From Bacteroidia bacterium (GTDB lineage: Bacteria > Bacteroidota > Bacteroidia > AKYH767-A > OLB10): a DNA stretch of 64,000 nt. The stretch lies in assembly GCA_037045145.1 (NCBI GenBank), contig JBAOIA010000010.1, forward strand, positions 1 through 64,000, given 5' to 3'. The notes under the pieces were generated by a model, which was given only the letters and a program-made list of their open reading frames with translations, was not told the DNA's origin and searched no databases. Below, one piece after another: positions 26,335 to 34,718 of the stretch. Numbering within the stretch: position 1 is the first letter of the stretch; each line of letters opens with the position of its first letter. The position numbers and the translations under genes are program-made.

Positions 26335-28353
26335 ATGATTCGTTTCGAACAATTTTTAACTTTACTTAAACGACAGTTTTTAATTTATCTGGGTGGACTG
26401 TTTCTGCTGCTGTCTATCCGTTTATTTTTTCTTTTTAGATTATTAAGCATCGCTGATATAAAGTTAAATATTGCAGATGTATTTCATGCTTTGGTTGTAG
26501 GTTTCAGATTCGATACCATGGTGTTAATGTATGGAATGGCATTACCTGTATTGTTAAGTATTCTTTGCTTAATTGTAGGTACTGTAAAGTGCAATGATGT
26601 TGTGATGCGATTTAACAGAGTATATGCAATTGTCATGTTAGTGCTGTTTATGGTTGTTGGAATTGTAGATGTTTATTATTACAATTATTTTCAATCGCAC
26701 ATCAATGTGTTGGCCTTTGGTTTGTTTGATGATGATACGGCAGCTGTGTTAAAATCTGTTTGGACAGACTACCCTATCACAAGTGTATTAATTTCATGGA
26801 TAATTGTTTTTTTTCTGATTCGATTTTTTGTGAATTATGTTTTTAGTGAAAAGGTAAAGTCTGTAATAATTAAAAAAGTCTGGCAGGGAGTTGTATTTAG
26901 TTTGTGTGCTTTAGGTATGTTTTTTCTGGGAATGCGAGGCTCATTAGGAACATTTCCATTGCAGATTGATGACTCTACAGTTTGTAATAATAGTACAATA
27001 AATCTGATACCTATTAATGGAATGTTTGCCATAAAGGAAGCATTTCTGATGCGTAACAAGCAGATGAGTATAGAAGGCAATATAACCTTTTTGAAAAAAT
27101 TGGGTTATGACAATGAACTAAAAGCAATTGAAGATTACTATGGTTATGCTCCTGAAAAAGATTTAAGTAAATCATACTTTACAAAAACAGATAGTAAAGC
27201 TTCGGGTTTTAAATATCCGCATGTGGTTTTTTTTCTGATGGAAAGTATGAGTAATAATAATTTGTTTTATCATTCATCAACATTAAATCTTTATGGTGCT
27301 TTGGAGAAACATATTAAAGAGGACTATTTTTTAAGAAATTTTCTGCCTTCTGGCAATGGTACTATCAATAGCCTTGAAGGTATCATGGTTAATACACCTG
27401 TAACGTCATTGGCGCAGTCTGAAAATAATTCAGTTTCATATTCCAGTTCTGTAGCATTGCCATTTAGCAACTCCGGTTATGAAACAACATTTATCACAGG
27501 AGGTAAATTTGGCTGGCGAAATATCAATGAATTTATTCCACATCAGTATTTTCAACATGTGGAAAGTAAAGATAATGTACTAAAAGCAATAGTGGGCTCA
27601 ACAGAGTGTGAATGGGGTGTCTATGATGAATATCTTTTTGACTATGTTTTTAAAAAGTTAGAAAATGCAACTAAGCCACAGATGATTTTTGTACTCACTA
27701 CAACAAATCACACACCTTTTCATTTGCCCGAAACCTATAAACCATATCCGGTTAAGCTTACTGATAATGTAAAATCAAAATTACTTACAGATGAAAAACT
27801 TGCAGTAAAGAATCTTACCAATTTGCAATACTCCAACGATTGTTTAGGTAAATTTATGGATAAAATTAAACAATCCAATTTCAGTCAAAATACAATCGTT
27901 TCAGCAACCGGTGATCATAATAATTTAATGTTGTTTGATTTTAATGAAAGCCAGATGTACTATCAGCGCAGTGTCCCACTGTATATGTATGTGCCGGCAA
28001 CAATTCATCCTCATATTACAATCAATAAATGGGGCTCACATAAAGATATTTTTCCAACTTTAATAAATCTTGCATTACCACAGTCCACCTATTTTAATGC
28101 AGGTGATTTTTTATTTGACTCGCTTCAGACTGATAAAGAAATTTTTGCAACAGACTGGATGAGTATGGAGGCCATGAACCGCTATGGTGCTGTAAAATTT
28201 GGAGAAAACCCTAAGTATTTCACATGGGATGACAAGCAGTTGTTAAAAGCTACCAACCATCCTTCGGAAGAATTGCAACATCTGTTGCAACGCTCACGTG
28301 CACATTATGCAGCAATGGCATATTTTATACGCAACGAAACAAAAAAGAAGTAA
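26335..28353 (+). CDS. LTA-synthase-like sulfatase-fold phosphotransferase
   Basis: A 672-residue membrane enzyme. About five N-terminal spans (residues 15-210) are followed by an extracytoplasmic sulfatase-fold domain. Likely active-site residues are Glu303 in FLMESMS, the nucleophile Thr343 in GNGTINSLEGI, and Asp527-His528 in TGDHNN, all matching the LtaS/OpgB layout. In a Gram-negative it more likely transfers phosphoglycerol or phosphoethanolamine to a periplasmic glycan or lipid than makes lipoteichoic acid. The substrate is not known. Confidence 0.85.
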   Translation: MIRFEQFLTLLKRQFLIYLGGLFLLLSIRLFFLFRLLSIADIKLNIADVFHALVVGFRFDTMVLMYGMALPVLLSILCLIVGTVKCNDVVMRFNRVYAIVMLVLFMVVGIVDVYYYNYFQSHINVLAFGLFDDDTAAVLKSVWTDYPITSVLISWIIVFFLIRFFVNYVFSEKVKSVIIKKVWQGVVFSLCALGMFFLGMRGSLGTFPLQIDDSTVCNNSTINLIPINGMFAIKEAFLMRNKQMSIEGNITFLKKLGYDNELKAIEDYYGYAPEKDLSKSYFTKTDSKASGFKYPHVVFFLMESMSNNNLFYHSSTLNLYGALEKHIKEDYFLRNFLPSGNGTINSLEGIMVNTPVTSLAQSENNSVSYSSSVALPFSNSGYETTFITGGKFGWRNINEFIPHQYFQHVESKDNVLKAIVGSTECEWGVYDEYLFDYVFKKLENATKPQMIFVLTTTNHTPFHLPETYKPYPVKLTDNVKSKLLTDEKLAVKNLTNLQYSNDCLGKFMDKIKQSNFSQNTIVSATGDHNNLMLFDFNESQMYYQRSVPLYMYVPATIHPHITINKWGSHKDIFPTLINLALPQSTYFNAGDFLFDSLQTDKEIFATDWMSMEAMNRYGAVKFGENPKYFTWDDKQLLKATNHPSEELQHLLQRSRAHYAAMAYFIRNETKKK

Positions 28354-28367
28354 TAGTTTAAAAGAGA

Positions 28368-28625
28368 TTATTGTGGTTTCAACATCAATTTAAAAATGGA
28401 AATCAGCGATACCAATGCCCATAGTGCCTCCAGAATGATAAAAGGAGTATAGTGGATGAGCACCGAGGCCAGGCAGGCTAAGGCAGCACCAATAAAGTTA
28501 AGAGACAAGTAAAGAAGCTTATCTGGCTTAATGATTTTGAAGAGGTGTAAAAAATAAGCAACCAAAAGAATAAAAACACCTGTAAATCCTACAATATCGT
28601 TCATATTTGATGAATTTAATGCCAT
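28368..28625 (-). CDS. CBU_0592-like small membrane protein
   Basis: An 85-residue protein with three hydrophobic spans: DIVGFTGVFILLVAYFLHLF, LLYLSLNFIGAALACLASVL and FIILEALWALVSLISIF. The G-x-x-G-V-x-L/I-L-x-A-Y and NxxGAxL patterns recall the CBU_0592 family of unknown function. It lies between convergent and divergent neighbours and is probably transcribed alone. Confidence 0.65.
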   Translation of the reverse strand: MALNSSNMNDIVGFTGVFILLVAYFLHLFKIIKPDKLLYLSLNFIGAALACLASVLIHYTPFIILEALWALVSLISIFKLMLKPQ

Positions 28626-28680
28626 TCAAAGGTAGGGCAATGATTGTAAATTTTATCTTCGCATTCTTAAATTTAATAAC

Positions 28681-29820
28681 ATGAAATTTGCTACCAAAGC
28701 ACTCCATGCAGGCGTTGAGCCTGATCCTACTACAGGAGCTATCATGACTCCGATTTATCAAACCTCAACCTATGTTCAGGCTTCACCGGGACAACATAAA
28801 GGTTATGCCTATGCAAGAGGTAAAAATCCAACACGTTCGCAGTTGGAGAAAAATATTGCAGCACTGGAAAATGCAAAGTATGCTTTGTGTTTCAGTAGTG
28901 GTATGGGAGCAACGGATGCTGTAGTAAAAATGCTGAAACCGGGAGATGAAGTAATTACCGGTGATGATTTATATGGCGGCACCTACAGGATGTTTACCAA
29001 AGTATTTGCCAACTATGGAATAAAATTTCATTTCATTAACCTGACTGATGCCAACAATATCAGCAATTATGTAAATGCCAATACCAAACTAATCTGGATA
29101 GAGACACCTACCAATCCAACTATGCAGATTGTAGATATAAAAGCGTGTAGCGTTATTGCTAAAAAGAACAATTGTGTTTTGGCTGTTGACAATACTTTTG
29201 CTTCGCCATACCTGCAAAACCCTATGGATTTGGGTGCTGATATTGTGATGCATTCTGTTACAAAGTATCTGGGCGGACATAGTGATGTTGTGATGGGTGC
29301 ATTGTGCATGAGTGACGATTCGCTCTATGAAAAATTGGCTTTTATACATAACTCCTGTGGCGCCACTCCCGGTCCTATGGATAGTTTTCTGGTGTTACGT
29401 GGTATAAAGACATTACATCTTAGAATGGAGCGTCACTGTTTCAATGGAAGACAGGTAGCAACCTTTCTTAGAAGTCATCCAAAAGTTGAAAAAGTTTATT
29501 GGCCGGGTTTTGAAGATCATCCAAACCATAGTATTGCAAAAACACAGATGCGCGACTTTGGTGGAATGATTTCTTTTGACCTTAAAAGCCATTCGCAGGA
29601 AGAGGCATTTAAGTTAGCATCATCGGTAAAAGTTTTTTCATTGGCTGAATCATTGGGTGGAGTAGAATCATTAATTAACCATCCTGCATCAATGACACAT
29701 GCCAGTGTGCCGGCTGCAGAGAGAGCCCGTGTAGGTGTAACTGATTCTTTATTGAGATTAAGTGTTGGTGTTGAAGATATAGATGATTTAATTGCAGATT
29801 TAAAGCAGGCGTTAGGATAG
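28681..29820 (+). CDS. Cystathionine gamma-synthase-like PLP enzyme
   Basis: Cys/Met-metabolism PLP-dependent enzyme of 379 residues. The PLP lysine is Lys195 in SVTKYLGGHSD, and the N-terminal YARGKNPTRSQLEKNIAALE and FSSGMGATDAV phosphate-binding region are intact. The C-terminal LAESLGGVESLINHPASMTHAS is typical. It could be cystathionine gamma-synthase (MetB) or a gamma-lyase; the sequence alone does not separate them. Monocistronic by spacing. Confidence 0.9.
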   Translation: MKFATKALHAGVEPDPTTGAIMTPIYQTSTYVQASPGQHKGYAYARGKNPTRSQLEKNIAALENAKYALCFSSGMGATDAVVKMLKPGDEVITGDDLYGGTYRMFTKVFANYGIKFHFINLTDANNISNYVNANTKLIWIETPTNPTMQIVDIKACSVIAKKNNCVLAVDNTFASPYLQNPMDLGADIVMHSVTKYLGGHSDVVMGALCMSDDSLYEKLAFIHNSCGATPGPMDSFLVLRGIKTLHLRMERHCFNGRQVATFLRSHPKVEKVYWPGFEDHPNHSIAKTQMRDFGGMISFDLKSHSQEEAFKLASSVKVFSLAESLGGVESLINHPASMTHASVPAAERARVGVTDSLLRLSVGVEDIDDLIADLKQALG

Positions 29821-29841
29821 AACCTTCACAAAAAAATTACA

Positions 29842-29857
29842 TTGAACGTACGTTCAA
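29842..29857. promoter_or_regulatory. 16-bp perfect palindrome, operator-like
   Basis: TTGAACGTACGTTCAA is its own reverse complement. It lies 17 bases upstream of the TACTTTTG -7 box (29874-29881) of the M43 protease gene, where the -33 region would be, so a bound repressor would block the promoter. The shape resembles TetR-type operators, but no such regulator gene is nearby. Confidence 0.5.
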
Positions 29858-29873
29858 AAACACACGATTTTAT

Positions 29874-29881
29874 TACTTTTG
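29874..29881 (+). promoter_or_regulatory. -7 box of the M43 protease gene
   Basis: TACTTTTG fits TAnnTTTG. The ATG follows 25 bases downstream. No clear -33 box was found; that position is taken by the palindrome. Confidence 0.5.
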
Positions 29882-29905
29882 AATCATTATAAATAAATTA
29901 AAACA

Positions 29906-31999
29906 ATGCTAAAAAAATCTACTAATTTTTTATTGCTGATGGTGGTCATGATAACAACCATAAATGTCAGTGCACAAAACACACATTGGTGCGCTACTGA
30001 TGAAGTTACCAATGCTGCACTTCAGAATAGCGCTGCTGCCCGAACTGAACAAAACCAGTTAGAAGCGTTTACACAACAGTACGTACAAAACTTTCAACCA
30101 AGTTATTTCAGAAGTACCGGTACTGCTGTGTATGTTATTCCGGTTGTATTTCACATCATTCATAATTGGGGCCCTGAGAATATTTCAGATGCACAGGTGT
30201 ATGATGCCATTAGAATATTAAATCGCGACTATAACGGACAGCGTACCGATACAGCCAACATCATCCCTGATTTTAAAGCGTTGAATGCCGATGTTCAGAT
30301 TGAATTTCGTTTGGCACATAAAGACCCTAATGGAAATTGCACTAATGGCATTGACAGACAACAATCTTTATTGACTTATGATGCCGGTGATGCCTCTAAA
30401 CTTAATCCATGGCCGTACAATAAATATTTAAATATCTGGACTGTTTCATATTTCGGATCTTCGCATGCAAGTGCAGCAGCCTATGCTTATAAACCCGGTA
30501 CAGCACCTCCCGGCAAAGATGGTATCATTGCTTTACACAATTATGTAGGAAGCATCGGAACAGGAAGCTCAACAGGACAATATACACTTACACATGAAAT
30601 CGGACACTGGCTTAACTTAAATCATACATGGGGAGGCACTAATCAACCCGGTGTTGCCTGCGGTGACGATAATGTGACCGACACTCCGGTAACTAAGGGA
30701 TATACTAATTGTCCTTCGCCATCCAATGCAGATGTGTGTACGCCAGGTATAATTGAGAACTATCAAAATTACATGGACTACAGCTATTGCTACTACATGT
30801 TTACTTTAGGACAGAAAGCTCGCATGTGGGCTGCATTAAATTCAGGTGCAGGTTTGCGCAATCAGGTTCATACAGCCACTAACTTAGCTAACACAGGTAC
30901 CGATGGTGGCACTTATATTTGTTCTCCTTCTGCAAGTTTTTCTCCTATACAAAAAGTAATTTGCGAAGGTGGTACGGTTAGCTTTATAGACGCAAGTTTA
31001 AATACTGATACAGTAGGTACAACTTATCTGTGGACTTTTAATGGCGGAACACCATCTACCTCAACAGATAAAGATCCAGCAGGCATAGTTTACAATACAG
31101 CAGGCATTTATGACGTAACATTAACGGTTACTACTTCAGCAGGTTTTGATACATATACAGGTATTGAGAGCGTAGTGGTAAGACCACTACAGGTTTCTAA
31201 TTTTGTTCCTTACTCTGAAGGGTTTGAGAATGTGACTTTCCCTTCTGTGGATTGGATAGTTGACAATGAAAATGGCAATGCATGGGAATTGAATTCTGTT
31301 GCTGCACATTCAGGTTTTAATTCTATAAGGATAAACAACTTTAGCGGTAATGTTGCCGGAACCAGAGATGTATTTATCACACCGGGCTTCAATCTAACCA
31401 ACACAACACAAACACAGTTTACTTATTGGCTTGCCTTTGCCATGAAAAGCAATGGCAGTTCAGATGTGTTGAAAGTGTATGCTTCTAACAATTGCGGGCA
31501 ATTGTGGAATTTGCGTACCACAAAAACAGGTTCACAGTTAGCTACAGTAGCTAATGCTGTTATGTCAGACTTTATTCCAAATGCATCACAATGGCGTCAG
31601 GAAACGGTGAGTCTTACCTCCGGACAATATTCAACAAAACCTAACGTATCATTAAAGTTTGAATATACGCATGATTTGGGTAACAACATTTATATTGATG
31701 ACATAAATCTTACAGGTGTAGTTGGCATCAGCGACTATGCAGTATCAGCAAGTGATGTTAACATTGTTCCAAATCCTGCTTCAGAAAAGTCAAGCATTAA
31801 TTTTGAACTTCTTCAACCTGAGAAAGTACTCATAACCGTTACAGATATGTTGGGTAAAGAAGTACATCGTATTGTAGAAAATCGTTTAGATGCTGGAGAA
31901 TATCAATATGATGTAAACACCAAATGGGCAAAAGGTGTTTATACTGTTCGTATTGCTGCCGGAAGTCAGATTATCAGTAAGAAATTAGTAGTAGAGTAA
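29906..31999 (+). CDS. T9SS-secreted M43 (pappalysin-type) metalloprotease
   Basis: A 697-residue secreted protease. A signal peptide (LLLMVVMITTINVSAQ) precedes the M43 catalytic domain with the zinc site HEIGHWLNLNH (His230, Glu231, His234, His240) and the Met-turn QNYMDYSYCYYMF. A PKD domain follows (about 345-425, ending GIYDVTLTVTTSAG), then a jelly-roll/MAM-like domain (about 435-600), and a type A T9SS sorting domain (VPNPASEKSSINF ... GVYTVRIAAGSQ). It should be secreted across the outer membrane and surface-attached or released. A terminator follows. Confidence 0.93.
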   Translation: MLKKSTNFLLLMVVMITTINVSAQNTHWCATDEVTNAALQNSAAARTEQNQLEAFTQQYVQNFQPSYFRSTGTAVYVIPVVFHIIHNWGPENISDAQVYDAIRILNRDYNGQRTDTANIIPDFKALNADVQIEFRLAHKDPNGNCTNGIDRQQSLLTYDAGDASKLNPWPYNKYLNIWTVSYFGSSHASAAAYAYKPGTAPPGKDGIIALHNYVGSIGTGSSTGQYTLTHEIGHWLNLNHTWGGTNQPGVACGDDNVTDTPVTKGYTNCPSPSNADVCTPGIIENYQNYMDYSYCYYMFTLGQKARMWAALNSGAGLRNQVHTATNLANTGTDGGTYICSPSASFSPIQKVICEGGTVSFIDASLNTDTVGTTYLWTFNGGTPSTSTDKDPAGIVYNTAGIYDVTLTVTTSAGFDTYTGIESVVVRPLQVSNFVPYSEGFENVTFPSVDWIVDNENGNAWELNSVAAHSGFNSIRINNFSGNVAGTRDVFITPGFNLTNTTQTQFTYWLAFAMKSNGSSDVLKVYASNNCGQLWNLRTTKTGSQLATVANAVMSDFIPNASQWRQETVSLTSGQYSTKPNVSLKFEYTHDLGNNIYIDDINLTGVVGISDYAVSASDVNIVPNPASEKSSINFELLQPEKVLITVTDMLGKEVHRIVENRLDAGEYQYDVNTKWAKGVYTVRIAAGSQIISKKLVVE

Positions 32000-32017
32000 A
32001 ATAAATAAATATTAAAT

Positions 32018-32058
32018 AAGCCTGAAGCTGAATTTGGTTTCAGGCTTTTCTTTTTTTT
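32018..32058 (+). terminator. Terminator after the M43 protease gene
   Basis: Stem AAGCCTGAA (32018-32026) with TTTCAGGCTT (32038-32047), followed by a long T tract to 32058. It separates the protease gene from the SRPBCC gene. Confidence 0.85.
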
Positions 32059-32070
32059 TAAATTATAGAC

Positions 32071-32478
32071 ATGAGTAATTTTTCAATAGAGATGAACTAT
32101 GTGGTTTATGCAAAACCTGAAGATGTTTTTGAGGCATTGACCAATCCTGCTGTCATGAAAAAGTGGATTGAAGGAAGCTTTGTGTTTGAATTAAAAAATC
32201 AGGGCAATGTGGAGTTGTTTGACGGATGGGTAAAAGGAGAAGTACTTTCATTTGTCAACAATGAATCATTGAGCTATAGCTGGAAACCCAACACTTGGGA
32301 TAAAAAATCTAAACCTACGTTAGTGGAAATAGCGTTGAAGCCTGATGCAGCGGGTACAAGAGTGTTTATACATCATAGTTTATTCCCGGGTAATGATGAA
32401 GCAGATAAACATAGACACGGTTGGATAAACTTTGTTCTCGATCCATTGAATGATTATTTTATTAGGCTGATGAAGTGA
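32071..32478 (+). CDS. SRPBCC/AHSA1-type domain protein
   Basis: A 135-residue soluble protein of the START-like SRPBCC fold, closest in pattern to AHSA1 proteins: VVYAKPEDVFEALTNPAVMKKWIEG at the N-terminus, a G-W rich middle (FDGWVKGEVLSF) and the C-terminal helix HGWINFVLDPLNDYFIRLMK. Probably binds a hydrophobic ligand or protein partner; function unknown. It marks the left border of the accessory island. Confidence 0.8.
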   Translation: MSNFSIEMNYVVYAKPEDVFEALTNPAVMKKWIEGSFVFELKNQGNVELFDGWVKGEVLSFVNNESLSYSWKPNTWDKKSKPTLVEIALKPDAAGTRVFIHHSLFPGNDEADKHRHGWINFVLDPLNDYFIRLMK

Positions 32479-32755
32479 TAGATCATAGTTTGATAATCAA
32501 ACATCAAAGGTTTCACTTCCTCTGCCAGATGGCACGCCTATTATCGTTATAGATTAAATTAATTTCTGTCTTTTTTACGTATTTAATTTCTGTTTGTGAT
32601 GTCATTTAAAATTACCGCTAACGTCCGGCATATTTGCGAAGGCACGGCATTTGAAAATCGTCTGCCGATTATTTGCACAAAAGTTGATAGTAGCACAAAT
32701 GTTCACTTACTTCCGTCTGCCGTGCTTTTTCAAATATGTTTGTAATGTGTAGTAC
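32479..32755. other. Non-coding stretch with inverted repeats
   Basis: No gene is visible. It holds a small palindrome GTTTGATAATCAAAC near 32488 and the large imperfect inverted repeat at 32629-32738, listed separately. Confidence 0.6.
32629..32738. repeat. Large imperfect inverted repeat, possibly attC-like or REP-like
   Basis: The arms 32629-32649 (CATATTTGCGAAGGCACGGC...) and 32718-32738 pair over 21 bases with three mismatches, around a 68-base loop. The flanks (CCGCTAACGTCCGG on the left, TTTGTAATGTG on the right) pair only weakly. The overall shape, long arms with scattered mismatches and an unstructured centre, resembles integron attC sites or Bacteroidota intergenic repeats. Canonical R boxes (RYYYAAC/GTTRRRY) are not convincing. 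Confidence 0.55.
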
Positions 32756-33406
32756 TCATTTTGATTGCATATATGCAATTTCATTAATAAAGTTTTTAGT
32801 AAAAGATATCTTATCTTTACTATCATCAACTGTTTTAAGCCCCTCTTGCAAAATACTTCGCCAACCAATATCACACCATCTTGGTCCAGGTATATTGCGG
32901 TATATTAAATTTTGTTGAACCGAAACATACACGAAAACTAAACCGGCTTGTAAATTTTCTTCTTCATTCAGTCTTCGAAAGTTTGGAATACAGATATACT
33001 TCTTAAAATAATTTAATTCTTTTTTGCTTATCCTGCTTGAGTCCGGATTTTCTAAAAAATTATCTGGATATATTTCTAAAAGATCTGCATTGTCAAAAAA
33101 ATATTCCATAGATATCCCGGCATTGGCAAGCATATATGCATTGGATATTTCTTTTCTTCTTTTTAACCTCTTAATAATGGGTTTTTGATATTCTGCAACA
33201 GGTATTTGATTATTTGTCAAATAATCAGTCAGCCAAATACAATAATGTTTAAACCCTTTATCAGTATCAGGAATATAATTCCCATCTTTGGTTAAAGGTC
33301 TTAAAATGTCGCTATAATCCGGTAGCCAAAAGTGGAAATCTCTGGCAAGGACTGAATATACTTTATCGAGAGAAATCATTTTTCCGGGTTGTAGTTTATT
33401 ACGCAT
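32756..33406 (-). CDS. Hypothetical protein
   Basis: A 216-residue protein of unknown family with no signal peptide, membrane span or recognised motif. It is rich in Tyr, Asn, Lys and Ile, and has a basic centre (KRLKRRKEISN) and a Trp/Gly-bearing segment IPGPRWCDIGW near 180. Its ATG (33404-33406) lies exactly at the edge of the direct repeat copy A, so the start codon is donated by the repeat. The original start may have been lost, or it may be the internal ATG nine codons on (MISLDKVYSVL). Confidence 0.55.
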   Translation of the reverse strand: MRNKLQPGKMISLDKVYSVLARDFHFWLPDYSDILRPLTKDGNYIPDTDKGFKHYCIWLTDYLTNNQIPVAEYQKPIIKRLKRRKEISNAYMLANAGISMEYFFDNADLLEIYPDNFLENPDSSRISKKELNYFKKYICIPNFRRLNEEENLQAGLVFVYVSVQQNLIYRNIPGPRWCDIGWRSILQEGLKTVDDSKDKISFTKNFINEIAYMQSK

Positions 33407-33655
33407 AACGGCAGTCTGTGAAAAAATATTTTTTCAGCATTTACAAATGTAAAATAATTTCAATAATTTTAAGGGGAAATAAATATAAAAAATGCCTCAA
33501 ATACAAGGTATCAACCGAGAACAAATAACTTTTTCAAACCTTGAAAGTCAGATAGCAAAAGACAATGAAATTCGTTTTAAAGATGCTTTTGTTGAAGAGT
33601 TTGTTTCACCTGTCAGAAGCGCAAAGGGGCGCGGCATGAGAGGTGAGGTAAGAAT
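33404..33655 (+). repeat. Direct repeat copy A (IS1182-type remnant plus hairpin)
   Basis: Nearly identical to 35565-35810, 2161 bases away in the same orientation. It starts CATAACGGCAGTCTGTG, contains an 18-base perfect palindrome (TGAAAAAATATTTTTTCA), about 55 bases of AT-rich leader, the first ~35 codons of a transposase-like reading frame, and the hairpin at 33608-33646. Only the left end of an element is present; no matching inverted right end (CACAGACTGCC) was found. Confidence 0.85.
33492..33606 (+). pseudogene. IS1182-type transposase N-terminal fragment, copy A
   Basis: The frame opens MPQIQGINREQITFSNLESQ and continues to IRFKDAFVEEF. This is the pattern of the N-terminus of IS1182-like DDE transposases in Bacteroidota (a Q-G-x-N/D-R-x-Q start, then NE[IV]RFIDAF). 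Homology stops after about 38 codons, where the frame runs into the structured repeat. No DDE catalytic domain remains. Confidence 0.65.
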
Positions 33656-34292
33656 TATGATGATAGCTGCAAGCTATAAAGATAAAATGGCACGAGCGGA
33701 AAAAACACTCGCGCCTACGAGTGTAATGAATATTTGGAGTTATGTCGCCAAAACCAATACTGGTAAGTGTTATAGAGCTAAAATACACCAAATCCATATA
33801 GGTATTGGCTGGACTTGACAAATCAATTCCTTTGAAAGATTGTGGATTTTGATACACAAAAAATTGCAACAAGAAAGTACATATTTCAATGAGTAAAAAG
33901 TAGCCACAAGCCGAGGCCGAAATAATATCTGTGTTGATATAACTTGGTTTAAGTAAATATTTCAGTACTTCCCAAAGGATGAAGAGAAAAAACACAACAT
34001 ACAAAATATTTAAAAAGAGAAAGTATGAAAGGGTTTTGCTAAAAAAAGTTAATCCGATTGGCAAAGCCAACACAATTAGGAATAATATTTTTTGCATTAG
34101 ATTTTTCCAATGCCCTTTTTCAATAAAAACGCCAACACTTGCAACTCCCAAAATGAGCATATTTATAGGCCAAATTAGTTTGGTGTAAAAAGATAAATCG
34201 CTCACAAAGATGCCAATAAACAGATGTTGAATTAAAGCAAAAAGCAATAATTCATATTTTCGTTTGTGAATGTAGTTTAAAAATTTCTTCAT
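33606..34292 (-). pseudogene. Truncated K+ channel (ion_trans_2 type)
   Basis: The start is the ATG at 34290-34292 (MKKFLNYIHKRKYELL), overlapping the stop of the upstream gene as TAATG. Several hydrophobic spans are followed by a pore loop with the potassium selectivity filter in TLTSIGFGDITPN. Directly after that, near 33735, the frame enters the structured repeat and reads an unrelated tail (TRRRECFFRSCHFIF...). The inner pore helix that must follow the filter is missing, so the channel is almost certainly non-functional. The frame closes at 33606. Confidence 0.8.
33608..33724 (+). repeat. Triple-hairpin dispersed repeat, copy 2
   Basis: Hairpin 1: CACCTGTCA (33608-33616) with TGAGAGGTG (33638-33646) around GCGCAAAGGGGCGC. 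Hairpin 2: ATAGCTGCAAGCTAT (33663-33677). Hairpin 3: ACACTCG (33705-33711) with CGAGTGT (33718-33724). It is highly similar to the inverted copy at 425-544, including the linkers. On the minus strand hairpin 3 is followed by a run of T, so it can end transcription of the truncated channel gene. Confidence 0.8.
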
Positions 34293-34717
34293 TAATGTGC
34301 TTGTCCAATATCCAAACGATTTATTTTTCCTTCGGTATTGATGTGAAATTTGAAATACACTTTGAACGTTCCCCATTGCCCTGCATAAAAATTCCCGTAA
34401 ATGTCTTTCCCTTCATTGGTCACCGTATCAATACTTAAGAATTTTTCTTTTTTGTCAAAAGCATTGTCGAAAAACGATTTGAAACCAAGCGTTCTGCCGT
34501 CATCTGTAAATACGGCATCGTTTGTAAAGTAAGTGTACCAAGTGTTTTTGTCATTGGTTTGCAATGCTTCAATTGCATTCTTTACAGTTTCGTTTGTTAG
34601 TTTAGAAATATCCATTTTGTTATTTGTAATTTTTGAATTTTGTTTTGATTTTGACTGTCCACAAGCTGTAAAACTTAAAGTAGACAAGATGCAAAAAGCG
34701 TAAAATATTTTGTGCAT
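34292..34717 (-). CDS. SnoaL/NTF2-like lipoprotein
   Basis: A 141-residue protein with a lipoprotein signal (ILSTLSFTAC, lipobox Cys19) and an NTF2-like fold: helix NAIEALQTNDKNTWYTYFTNDAVFTDDGRTLGFKSF, then the strands GQWGTFKVYFKFHINTEGKINRLDIG. SnoaL-like proteins bind small molecules; its ligand is unknown. It lies in a four-gene operon read AraC regulator, DoxX-like protein, this gene, K+ channel. Confidence 0.8.
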   Translation of the reverse strand: MHKIFYAFCILSTLSFTACGQSKSKQNSKITNNKMDISKLTNETVKNAIEALQTNDKNTWYTYFTNDAVFTDDGRTLGFKSFFDNAFDKKEKFLSIDTVTNEGKDIYGNFYAGQWGTFKVYFKFHINTEGKINRLDIGQAH

Positions 34718-34718
34718 A

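Noticed and set aside
32613..32747. A true integron attC site
   Set aside because: The arms fit the general shape but consensus R boxes and an integrase gene are missing in the window; kept only as a repeat of unknown type.
33492..33818. A 108-residue protein on the plus strand
   Set aside because: Only the first ~38 codons resemble a transposase; the rest is the repeat and the antisense of the truncated channel gene.
33606..34376. A 256-residue reading frame starting at 34376 for the K+ channel gene
   Set aside because: The first 28 codons overlap the SnoaL gene in another frame; the ATG at 34292 begins a typical membrane-protein start. The last ~45 codons are read through the structured repeat.
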